Source of the DNA: an uncultured Bacilli bacterium
Lineage (GTDB): Bacteria; Bacillota_I; Bacilli_A; ML615J-28; CAG-698
NCBI GenBank assembly: GCA_947624315.1
Contig: CANQJU010000151.1
Coordinates: 1-5,664 of the forward strand
Length of the DNA stretch: 5,664 bases
Direction of reading: 5' to 3'
In this document: positions 1-5,366 of the stretch, one piece after another
Position numbering within the stretch: position 1 is the stretch's first letter
Layout of the letters: each line of letters starts with the position of its first letter
Made by a program: the position numbers and the translations under genes
Notes under the pieces: generated by a model
Databases searched by the model: none
Seen by the model: the letters and a program-made list of their open reading frames with translations, nothing else
What the model was told of the DNA's origin: nothing

Positions 1-2
1 GC

Positions 3-3000
3 AGTGGCTCAAAGAAAACTGGAACAAAATGGTATTCAGGAAATGATGCCCCAGACAGTTCCGTAGAGGCCAACGTTGGTGATCTTTATATTAATAAAGA
101 AAATGGTGATTTATACCAATTGACTGAAGAAGGCTGGGAGCTATTGACAAACCTTAAAGGACCTCAAGGTGAAACTGGTGCAACTGGAGCCCAAGGACCT
201 CAAGGCGAAAAAGGGGAACAAGGCGAAAAGGGTGAGCAAGGTGAACAAGGAGAACAAGGTGAACAAGGACCTCAAGGTGAGCAAGGAGAAAAAGGCGAAA
301 AAGGAGAGCAAGGTGAACAAGGCGAAAAAGGAGACAAAGGTGATAAAGGCTCAACTGGATCAACTGGTGCAACTGGCTCTAAAGGAGATAAGGGAGACAA
401 AGGCGATAAAGGTGACAAAGGTGATCAAGGTGAACAAGGACCTCAAGGTGAACAAGGAGAACCAGGAGCACCTGGAGCTAATGGCGTAGGTATTAAAGAT
501 ATTCAAGCTGAAAGAAAAGTTGTTGGTAAAGTTGAATATTTAGTATTTACAGTTACATATGATGATGAAGCAAGTACTGTAAAAACATTTGAAGTTATTT
601 TAAATGCTAATGCAACAACTGTTGAAGTAAGTCAAGAAGTAACAGCTGATGGCGAAAATAAATTATCTGATGAAAAAGTTCTTACTCAAAGTAAAGAAGA
701 CTTTAGTGTAAGTGCTGATGTTAAGAAAGATACATTATTAAATGCTAATACTGAAAAACTTACATTACAAGTTAAACCAGTTATAGAAACTGAGTTACCT
801 AGTGATGTTACTATCGTAGAAGGTCAAGAAGTTTTAGCTTATGATATCGATATCCCTGAAATTGCTGAAGACAATGATATGGTTATTATTGTTACATTAA
901 CTCATATAGCTGATGAACATCAAACTATTAAGTTATATCATAGTGGTGAAGAAATGAAAGGAGCTGCAAGCGTTGATAAAGTTGGCGAAAATAATGAAGA
1001 AAATTATTATTATAATGCTAGCGATGGTACAATCACATTAGCTGTTAAACATTTCTCTAACTTTACAATTGTTTATGGACCAAAAGTTGCTGAAGTAAAT
1101 GGACAATTCTATCAATCATTAGCTGCTGCTTTAGAAGATGCTGAAGCAGAAGATACAATTGAATTGTTAACTGATACAACTGAAGCCGGATTAGTAATTG
1201 ATAAGGCAGTTACAATTGATTTAAATGGTAATACATTTACTATTACAGATACAGTTGGTGATACTGACCCAGCTTTATTAGGCATACAATTAAAAGGATC
1301 TGGAACTGTAACAATTATGGATGGTACAATTAAAGCAACAGATAATGAAGACTTACAATATTTATTACAAGTATATTGTGATTTAGTATTAAATAATGTA
1401 ACACTAGATGCACGTGCAATGAGTGCTGGAGTTGCTTTAAGAGTAAACTATCAAACAACAACATTAGGTGCAAATACTAAGATTTTAACAGATAACAAAG
1501 TTAAGGCTTTAGAATGCACATATTGGGCAGATTGGAATGAAAGTATTTATAGTGAATTATCAAAAGTTGTAATTAATGTTGGTACTGAAGGTAAAATAGA
1601 AGGAAAAGTAGTATTTAATGAATACGATAAAGGCAATGAAAAACAATCAGAAGCAAATACAACTACTCATGTTATAACAATTACTAGTGGTGTATTTACT
1701 GATTTGAATGTTATCAAATTTGATACAACAGCAGCCAAAGATCAAGTAATATATGAAGTACAAGATTTAGAAGCCTTAAAATTATTTAGAGATTTAGTAA
1801 ATGCTGGCAATAGTTTTACTAAGAAAATAGTTAAATTAGCTACTGATATCGATTTAGCAAGTGAAAATAATTGGGAACCTATTGGATTTAATGGTAAATC
1901 ATTTAGTGGAACATTTGATGGTGGAGATTTTAAAATTTCTAATATTCATGTTGAACGTCCAACAGAAGAAAATGGTGGATTATTCGGTAGTGCAAGTGGT
2001 GCCTTATTTAAGAATTTAAACTTATCTAATGTTTATGTAAATGTTAAAAGATATGCAGGTAGTTTAGGTGGAAATGTCTTCACTTCTAGCGTTGAAAATG
2101 TACATGCTGAAAATGTTGAACTTTATAGTACACACTGGTTAGGTGGAATAGTTGCTAGTATGTATGGTAACATTACTAATAGTTCAATTAAAGGATTAGT
2201 TGGAATTTGTACACCTATTGCTTCTGGTAAAACATTTGATGATGGTGATAAAGTCGGTGGACTTGTTGGACAATTACAAGACAGTGGACGTTATAAAGTT
2301 GAAAATTGTAAAGTAGAAGATGTTCAATTAACAGCTTATCGTGATTTAGGTGGTTTAGTTGGATGTGGAACTGGTTCAACAAAGACTTATCGCAACAATG
2401 AATTAGTAGATGTTACTTTAACAATCGATAGAACTAATTATTATGGTGAAAAAGATTTCAATGTTAAAGCAATAGTTGGTAGAAATGATTCTGCATCTAA
2501 TGCTGAAGATGTATTTGAAGAAAATAAAGGTGAAGAAGATGTTGTTATTAACTATGTAAATTGCCCATTTGCTAAAGTTGGTAATACTTGGTTAATTACA
2601 AGTGTTGAAAGTTTATTTGAATTTGCTGAAAAAGTAAATACAGGTACAGATTTTGTTAGAGAAACTGTTAAATTAGTTGTTGATATCGATTTAGATAATC
2701 AAGAATGGACACCAATTGGATATGATGGAAAGAGATTCCATGGTACATTTGATGGTGGAAATCATACTATTAAAAATTTAAATATAAATAAAGAAACTGG
2801 ATGCCTTGGTTTATTCGGTGATGTTTATAGTGGTGGAGATGGACCAAAAGTAACTGTTAAAGATTTAACATTAGAAAATGTTACTATAAATGGTGGAAAA
2901 GGACAAACTGATTATGTTGGTTGTCTTGTTGGTAAAGCAACTCCATTAGAAGTAACAAATGTTAATTTAACTGGAACAGTTAAAATTGATACTAGACTTG

Positions 3001-4166
3001 GATGGACTGGTGGATTAGTTGGTTGGGCTCAAACTACAACTTTTAATAATTGTACTATTGATGTAAGTGATGATTCATATATTAATAATACATTAGGAAC
3101 AAATGTTGGTGGTGTTTTAGGATTTGGTGATTATAACATTTCCTTCACTGGTGTAACAACTAACCTTAATGTTAATGGTCATTCTAATGTTGGTGGAATT
3201 TTAGGTGGCGAAGGTGGAGATAATCCTAACTGTAAATTAATTGATTGCCATGTTAAAGCAACTGTAGCTACAAATGCTAGTTCATCATGGGTTGGTGGAT
3301 TTACTGGAAGAGTTATGAAAAACAATCAAGTTGAAAATTCAAGCTTTGAAGGAACACTAGTTGGTGAAAGCTTAAGCAATTACAATGCATCAAATTATGG
3401 TTTATTTGGTAAAGTTTATAGTGGACAACCAACTATAAAATCAACAACTATTAAAACTACTTATGATGGTGCTTTTAGTGTTGTTGCTGAATATAGTGCA
3501 AGTGGAAGTGTAAATGCTTGTATTAATATTGCTACACCTGAAGCTTTAGTAGCTTTAAGCAATGCCACAAATCAAAATTTAATTCTAAAAGGTGAAGGCA
3601 TTGTCTTAAAAGTTAAATTATTAAATGATATTGACATGAAAGATGTAGAATCATTTACTCCAATAAGTGGTCAATGGGTTGAATTTGATGGTGATAATCA
3701 TAAAATCTCTAATTTGAATTGTGGAAAAGATTCATTATGCCGAAGTGGATTATTCGGATATGCTGGTAGTGCTACTATTAAAAACTTAACACTTGAAAAT
3801 GTTACAGCTAGTGGTGCTCAAGCAGGTGCTTTTTCTGGTCATGGAAGTGATTCAACTCATTTACAAAACTGTAAACTTGCTGGAACTATCACAATTAGCT
3901 TTGATGGAGATCCTGTTGGTAATTATACTGAAGAATGGGGTGGCGTTGGTGCCTTTGTTGGTACAACAGATGTTAATACAACTAAATTTGAAAATTTAGA
4001 AATCCTTACTGATTGCGTTATAACAATCAATAAAAATGGTATTAATACAAAATGCCCTGGTCAAAGTGAAAACTTATTAGCTGGATTCTATCCATTTGCT
4101 GAAAGCTATGATGGTGATTATGATATTAAAGTTAATGTTAATGTAACAGTAACAATTAATGACTAA
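3..4166 (+). CDS. Large collagen-like / GLUG-repeat beta-helix surface protein, 5'-truncated by the window edge
   Basis: This is probably an extracellular structural or adhesin-like protein; no enzymatic motif is seen. The frame is open from the first complete codon (position 3) to TAA at 4164-4166, giving 1387 visible residues, numbered here from position 3. Residues 1-52 form a collar containing GTKWYSGNDAP, GDLYINKENGDLYQL and GWELLTNLKG, a module often seen before bacterial collagen-like repeats. Residues 53-163 are 37 G-X-Y triplets. About 164-360 is a beta-rich linker ending HFSNFTIVYGP. About 364-584 looks like a right-handed beta-helix (AVTIDLNGNTFTI, VTIMDGTIKA). Residues 585-1387 are three related modules with GLUG-like repeats (GGLFG, GGLVG, GGILG). 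The C-terminus is VTVTIND, with no LPXTG and no hydrophobic tail, so any anchor should be in the missing N-terminus (lipoprotein or other signal). A TTG at 120 is not the start: it has no ribosome binding site and the conserved collar continues upstream. The architecture is clear; the biological role is inferred. Confidence 0.9.
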   Translation, partial: SGSKKTGTKWYSGNDAPDSSVEANVGDLYINKENGDLYQLTEEGWELLTNLKGPQGETGATGAQGPQGEKGEQGEKGEQGEQGEQGEQGPQGEQGEKGEKGEQGEQGEKGDKGDKGSTGSTGATGSKGDKGDKGDKGDKGDQGEQGPQGEQGEPGAPGANGVGIKDIQAERKVVGKVEYLVFTVTYDDEASTVKTFEVILNANATTVEVSQEVTADGENKLSDEKVLTQSKEDFSVSADVKKDTLLNANTEKLTLQVKPVIETELPSDVTIVEGQEVLAYDIDIPEIAEDNDMVIIVTLTHIADEHQTIKLYHSGEEMKGAASVDKVGENNEENYYYNASDGTITLAVKHFSNFTIVYGPKVAEVNGQFYQSLAAALEDAEAEDTIELLTDTTEAGLVIDKAVTIDLNGNTFTITDTVGDTDPALLGIQLKGSGTVTIMDGTIKATDNEDLQYLLQVYCDLVLNNVTLDARAMSAGVALRVNYQTTTLGANTKILTDNKVKALECTYWADWNESIYSELSKVVINVGTEGKIEGKVVFNEYDKGNEKQSEANTTTHVITITSGVFTDLNVIKFDTTAAKDQVIYEVQDLEALKLFRDLVNAGNSFTKKIVKLATDIDLASENNWEPIGFNGKSFSGTFDGGDFKISNIHVERPTEENGGLFGSASGALFKNLNLSNVYVNVKRYAGSLGGNVFTSSVENVHAENVELYSTHWLGGIVASMYGNITNSSIKGLVGICTPIASGKTFDDGDKVGGLVGQLQDSGRYKVENCKVEDVQLTAYRDLGGLVGCGTGSTKTYRNNELVDVTLTIDRTNYYGEKDFNVKAIVGRNDSASNAEDVFEENKGEEDVVINYVNCPFAKVGNTWLITSVESLFEFAEKVNTGTDFVRETVKLVVDIDLDNQEWTPIGYDGKRFHGTFDGGNHTIKNLNINKETGCLGLFGDVYSGGDGPKVTVKDLTLENVTINGGKGQTDYVGCLVGKATPLEVTNVNLTGTVKIDTRLGWTGGLVGWAQTTTFNNCTIDVSDDSYINNTLGTNVGGVLGFGDYNISFTGVTTNLNVNGHSNVGGILGGEGGDNPNCKLIDCHVKATVATNASSSWVGGFTGRVMKNNQVENSSFEGTLVGESLSNYNASNYGLFGKVYSGQPTIKSTTIKTTYDGAFSVVAEYSASGSVNACINIATPEALVALSNATNQNLILKGEGIVLKVKLLNDIDMKDVESFTPISGQWVEFDGDNHKISNLNCGKDSLCRSGLFGYAGSATIKNLTLENVTASGAQAGAFSGHGSDSTHLQNCKLAGTITISFDGDPVGNYTEEWGGVGAFVGTTDVNTTKFENLEILTDCVITINKNGINTKCPGQSENLLAGFYPFAESYDGDYDIKVNVNVTVTIND
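159..491 (+). repeat. Collagen-like G-X-Y triplet tract (37 triplets, 9-bp DNA units)
   Basis: The tract encodes 37 consecutive Gly-X-Y triplets without interruption, from GPQ to GVG. By my count the commonest are GEQ (10), GDK (6), GEK (5) and GPQ (4). Proline is scarce (six residues), so triple-helix stability would have to come mainly from Glu/Asp-Lys pairing, as in other prokaryotic collagens. At DNA level the tract is near-identical 9-bp units such as ggtgaacaa, ggcgaaaaa and ggtgacaaa. It is visibly richer in G than the AT-rich remainder of the gene. Gain or loss of a 9-bp unit would keep the frame. Confidence 0.95.
1755..4163 (+). repeat. Three successive beta-helix modules with GLUG-like repeats
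   Basis: The modules run about 1755-2594, 2595-3527 and 3528-4163 (residues about 585-864, 865-1175 and 1176-1387). Each opens with a helical-looking segment (VQDLEALKLF, ITSVESLFEF, IATPEALVAL). Next comes a V-K-L-x-x-D-I-D-(L/M) strand, then a (W/F)-x-P-I motif, then FDGG or FDGD with a following K-I-(S/K)-N-L-type strand. After that come GLUG-like units of the form G-G-L-(F/V)-G, roughly 10 residues, N-hydrophobic-hydrophobic. Modules A and B have five or more such units each. Module C is shorter and has about three, so the last copy looks truncated or diverged. The copies have diverged in DNA, which suggests old duplication. Confidence 0.8.
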
Positions 4167-4183
4167 ATATCTTCTTAATTTAG

Positions 4184-4215
4184 GTAATTACTTTAGGAAT
4201 TCCTAAAGTGGTTAT
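4184..4215. repeat. Perfect 20-bp palindrome within a longer hairpin, 3' of the surface-protein gene
   Basis: Positions 4190-4209 read the same on both strands (ACTTTAGG-AATT-CCTAAAGT). As RNA it folds to an 8-bp stem with an AAUU loop. A-U and G-U pairs extend this to about 14 bp over 4184-4215. It lies 23 bp after the stop codon at its core. The 3' flank is only moderately T-rich, so it is a weak terminator at best. It may protect the mRNA 3' end, or it may be a DNA-binding palindrome. Confidence 0.6.
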
Positions 4216-4231
4216 ATTTAATACACTTCTT

Positions 4232-4267
4232 AAAAAAAGATTGGTTTTTTAAAAGCCAATCTTTTTC
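4232..4267. terminator. Bidirectional intrinsic terminator between convergent genes
   Basis: The stem is AAAAAGATTGG paired with CCAATCTTTTT, extended inward by a T-G wobble and A-T pairs around a T-rich loop. The + strand 3' side ends in five T, and the opposite side reads seven T on the minus strand. It therefore serves both the surface-protein gene (stop at 4166, + strand) and the regulator gene (stop at 4272, minus strand). Confidence 0.85.
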
Positions 4268-4271
4268 TTAG

Positions 4272-4463
4272 TTATGATAATAAATCATCATATGTACAAT
4301 TTAAAATTTTAATAATTAATGGCAAATATTCTATAGATGGTAAAGATATATTATTTTCCCATTTAGAAATTGATTGATGACTAATTTTAAGTCTTTTTGC
4401 CATTTCATCTTGTGTAAGCAAAGCTTTAACACGTAATTTTTTAAGTTTTTCACCAAAGTTCAT
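4272..4463 (-). CDS. Small XRE-family helix-turn-helix transcriptional regulator (63 aa)
   Basis: This is a DNA-binding protein made almost only of a Cro/CI-type HTH domain. Residues 3-13 (FGEKLKKLRVK) are helix 1. TQDEMAKRLKIS at 17-28 and HQSISKWENNISLP at 29-42 form the helix-turn-helix with the typical SxSKWENxxxxP signature. IEYLPLIIKILNCTYDDLL at 44-62 is the usual closing helix pair. No effector, dimerisation or membrane domain follows, so it is a minimal family member; at this size it could be complete or a single-domain regulator. The start is ATG at 4463, with AAAGGA 8 nt upstream (4472-4477). An intrinsic terminator ends only 26 nt before the start codon, leaving no good space for a promoter, so expression probably depends on read-through from the promoter near 4624-4652 or from the transporter gene. 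Target genes are unknown. Confidence 0.9.
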   Translation of the reverse strand: MNFGEKLKKLRVKALLTQDEMAKRLKISHQSISKWENNISLPSIEYLPLIIKILNCTYDDLLS

Positions 4464-4489
4464 TCAATAAGTCCTTTCATTATAAATTT

Positions 4490-4518
4490 AAAAAAGCACT
4501 CCTAGAAATTAGAAGTGC
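4490..4518 (-). terminator. Intrinsic terminator immediately upstream of the XRE regulator
   Basis: On the minus strand, GCACTTCTA and TAGGAGTGC form a 9-bp stem (one G-U pair) around a 5-nt loop, followed directly by six T (4495-4490). It lies 7 nt after the stop codon of the 19-codon small ORF and 26 nt before the regulator start. It could end the transporter or small-RNA transcript, or act as an attenuator for the regulator. Confidence 0.85.
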
Positions 4519-4525
4519 ATAAATC

Positions 4526-4585
4526 TCATTTATAATATTGGTGAGTATTATTATCTTCTAAAATCCAGTAAAGTTTATAAATCAT
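4526..4585 (-). CDS. Possible 19-residue small peptide ORF (leader peptide or small protein)
   Basis: The predicted peptide is MIYKLYWILEDNNTHQYYK, rich in Tyr (four) and with one Trp; it is not a membrane peptide. It starts at ATG 4585, with a good Shine-Dalgarno sequence AAAGGTGG (4595-4602) 9 nt upstream. It stops at TGA 4526-4528, 7 nt before the intrinsic terminator. A consensus-like promoter lies just upstream. The start codon and the edge of the ribosome binding site can pair with the ORF's own later codons (arms 4580-4597 and 4539-4555). It may be a leader peptide controlling read-through into the XRE gene, an independent small protein, or a chance ORF in a structured RNA. I recognise no homologue. 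Confidence 0.45.
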   Translation of the reverse strand: MIYKLYWILEDNNTHQYYK

Positions 4586-4597
4586 AATACTTCACCA
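4539..4597 (-). ncRNA. Long imperfect RNA hairpin over the small ORF's start codon
   Basis: On the minus strand the arm 4597-4580 (TGGTGAAGTATTATGATT) pairs with 4555-4539 (GATAATAATACTCACCA). I count 13 pairs with a single bulged A at 4591, then one G-A mismatch and three more pairs. The loop is about 24 nt. The ATG of the small ORF (4583-4585) is inside the stem. With the terminator hairpin downstream, this would make a compact structured transcript of about 125 nt. Whether it is a free small RNA or a leader is not decidable here. Confidence 0.5.
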
Positions 4598-4623
4598 CCT
4601 TTCATAACTTTTGTGCTACATTA

Positions 4624-4652
4624 ATTATATCAATTAGGTATATAAAAAGCAA
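4624..4652 (-). promoter_or_regulatory. Predicted sigma-A-type promoter for the small ORF / XRE leader
   Basis: The -10 box is a perfect TATAAT on the minus strand (4624-4629). The -35 candidate TTGCTT (4647-4652) is at an exact 17-nt spacing, although only its first three bases match the consensus. The start point would be near 4615-4617, about 30 nt before the small ORF. The promoter begins right after the transporter stop codon (4655-4657). Confidence 0.6.
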
Positions 4653-4654
4653 TA

Positions 4655-5212
4655 TTATTTTTCCAAAGGAATTAAATTAGCTCTTTGCAAACAATAAATT
4701 AATGTTGGTATTAAAATAATTTGTAAAATAATTCCTGGCCAAGCTGTTAAAAAAGCTCCAGAAATAAAAACTTGAAAAGTAAATACTAAAGATTTATCAA
4801 ATAAACTCATTGCATAACGAGCTATTCCCCATATAATTCTACCGGCTAGCATTGAAATTATTAAAACAAATATTATTGTTAATAAATTATTTTCATATTT
4901 TTTGTTCAAAAGAGAAAATAATAATCCAGATACTAATCCATATGTTCCCAGTTCAAAGGCCATACCAATGGCTCCTGGATATAGGGGTGGCATGGAAAAA
5001 ATGAAGGAACGAAGAAGAGGTGTTAATACACCAACAATCAATCCATATTTCCAACCACATACAAATCCACAAATCAATACAGGTATATGCATTGGACAAA
5101 GCATACTACCTATTTCTGGTATTTGTCCGGTTAAAAAGGGAAGAACTAAGCCTAAAGCCAGAAATAATCCTGATAGAGAAATTTTTAAAATCAATTGTTT
5201 TTGTTTACTCAT
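4655..5212 (-). CDS. ECF-type transporter substrate-binding (S) component, substrate unknown
   Basis: This is an integral membrane protein of 185 residues, the normal size for S components of energy-coupling factor transporters. These bind a vitamin or related micronutrient and work with a shared EcfT/EcfA module, not encoded here. About six hydrophobic segments are visible: roughly 8-28, 36-54, 55-75, 80-102, 109-132 and 148-175. Family-like features are the GLFLALGLVLPFLTGQ first helix, the GSMLCPMHIPVLICGFVCG stretch, KYGLIVGVLTPLLRS and the PGAIGMAFELGTYGLVSG segment. ATG at 5212 is chosen because AGAAAGGA (5219-5226) sits 6 nt upstream and the next residues are Lys-rich before the first helix. 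A terminator ends 15 nt upstream of the start, so expression appears to be controlled in the leader. The downstream end lacks its own terminator until 4490. The lone S gene suggests group II ECF organisation. The substrate cannot be assigned from motifs. Confidence 0.85.
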   Translation of the reverse strand: MSKQKQLILKISLSGLFLALGLVLPFLTGQIPEIGSMLCPMHIPVLICGFVCGWKYGLIVGVLTPLLRSFIFSMPPLYPGAIGMAFELGTYGLVSGLLFSLLNKKYENNLLTIIFVLIISMLAGRIIWGIARYAMSLFDKSLVFTFQVFISGAFLTAWPGIILQIILIPTLIYCLQRANLIPLEK

Positions 5213-5218
5213 AATTTA

Positions 5219-5226
5219 TCCTTTCT
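5219..5226 (-). promoter_or_regulatory. Ribosome binding site of the ECF S-component gene
   Basis: AGAAAGGA on the minus strand lies 6 nt before ATG 5212 and only a few nt after the U-tract of the leader terminator. This placement fixes the start codon and puts translation directly downstream of the termination decision. Confidence 0.75.
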
Positions 5227-5227
5227 G

Positions 5228-5262
5228 AAAATAAAAAGGCATACAAAAATTGTATACCTTCA
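5228..5262 (-). terminator. Intrinsic terminator / attenuator in the ECF S-component leader
   Basis: On the minus strand, GGTATACAA (5258-5250) pairs with TTGTATGCC (5246-5238) around a TTT loop, with one T-G wobble. A-T pairs can extend the stem to about 11 bp. The downstream tract is TTTTTATTTT (5237-5228). It ends 15 nt before the transporter start, too close for another promoter to fit between, so it most likely works as a conditional terminator. The simpler alternative is the 3' terminator of the DUF3842 gene, which ends 95 nt upstream. Confidence 0.8.
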
Positions 5263-5313
5263 TGATATTATTCTTTTCTTAAATTTTAAATGATAAAATA
5301 TGACTTCAGTCAT
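5260..5313 (-). CDS. Possible 17-residue leader peptide ahead of the ECF terminator (weak)
   Basis: An ATG at 5313 opens a frame for MTEVIFYHLKFKKRIIS that stops with TGA at 5260-5262, at the foot of the terminator stem. A ribosome at its stop codon would cover the terminator's 5' arm, which suits attenuation. There is no good Shine-Dalgarno sequence in front, only GAAG, so translation is doubtful. Such a short ORF could easily occur by chance. Confidence 0.2.
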   Translation of the reverse strand: MTEVIFYHLKFKKRIIS

Positions 5314-5333
5314 TAAATGGTCTTCATAACCAC
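5263..5333 (-). promoter_or_regulatory. Structured 5' leader of the ECF gene: candidate riboswitch or attenuator
   Basis: Between the predicted start point (about 5331-5333) and the terminator, about 70 nt of minus-strand leader contains three short hairpins. These are TGGT/ACCA with loop TATGAAG, ATGAC/GTCAT with loop TGAA, and ATTTTA/TAAAAT with loop TCATT. The pentamer TGAAG occurs three times: twice in or at loops and once next to the terminator stem. I could not match it to the TPP, preQ1, THF, purine, fluoride or ZTP riboswitch consensus. A 17-codon ORF (5260-5313) also runs through it. Confidence 0.4.
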
Positions 5334-5337
5334 ATAT

Positions 5338-5366
5338 ATTATATAATATTTTAATAATTAAATCAA
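5338..5366 (-). promoter_or_regulatory. Predicted sigma-A-type promoter for the ECF S-component leader
   Basis: On the minus strand, TTGATT (5361-5366) is followed after exactly 17 nt by a perfect TATAAT (5338-5343). The -35 box overlaps the last two codons of the DUF3842 gene. The predicted start is near 5331-5333, giving a leader of about 120 nt before ATG 5212. The AT-rich context means chance TATAAT matches are common, but the spacing and position are good. Confidence 0.6.

Noticed and set aside
154..489. Long open frames on both strands overlapping the collagen tract
   Set aside because: They are by-products of the 9-bp periodic repeat: compositions are extreme Lys/Asn/Val or Leu/His, with no ribosome binding site.
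159..491. CRISPR array
   Set aside because: The repeats are 9-bp coding units without spacers and translate to collagen triplets.
3793..3999. + strand open frame inside the GLUG region
   Set aside because: It is an out-of-frame shadow of the large gene, with no ribosome binding site or recognisable domain.
4130..4166. C-terminal cell-wall sorting signal of the surface protein
   Set aside because: No LPXTG-like motif, hydrophobic stretch or basic tail is present; the protein ends VTVTIND.
4479..4484. TATAAT as a promoter for the XRE regulator
   Set aside because: Transcription would start at or within the ribosome binding site, and no -35-like sequence lies 16-18 nt upstream (TTCTAG at 17 nt).
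4584..4607. Seven-codon ORF (MKGGEVL) overlapping the start of the 19-codon ORF
   Set aside because: It overlaps as ATGA, which would suit coupling, but it has no ribosome binding site and its own codons are the site used by the longer ORF.
4902..5228. + strand open frames antisense to the ECF transporter
   Set aside because: The minus-strand frame has clear membrane-protein periodicity and a ribosome binding site. The antisense frames have neither.
5228..5340. Known riboswitch classes (TPP, preQ1, THF, purine, fluoride, ZTP)
   Set aside because: None of the conserved cores I can recall for these classes is visible, so no class name is given.
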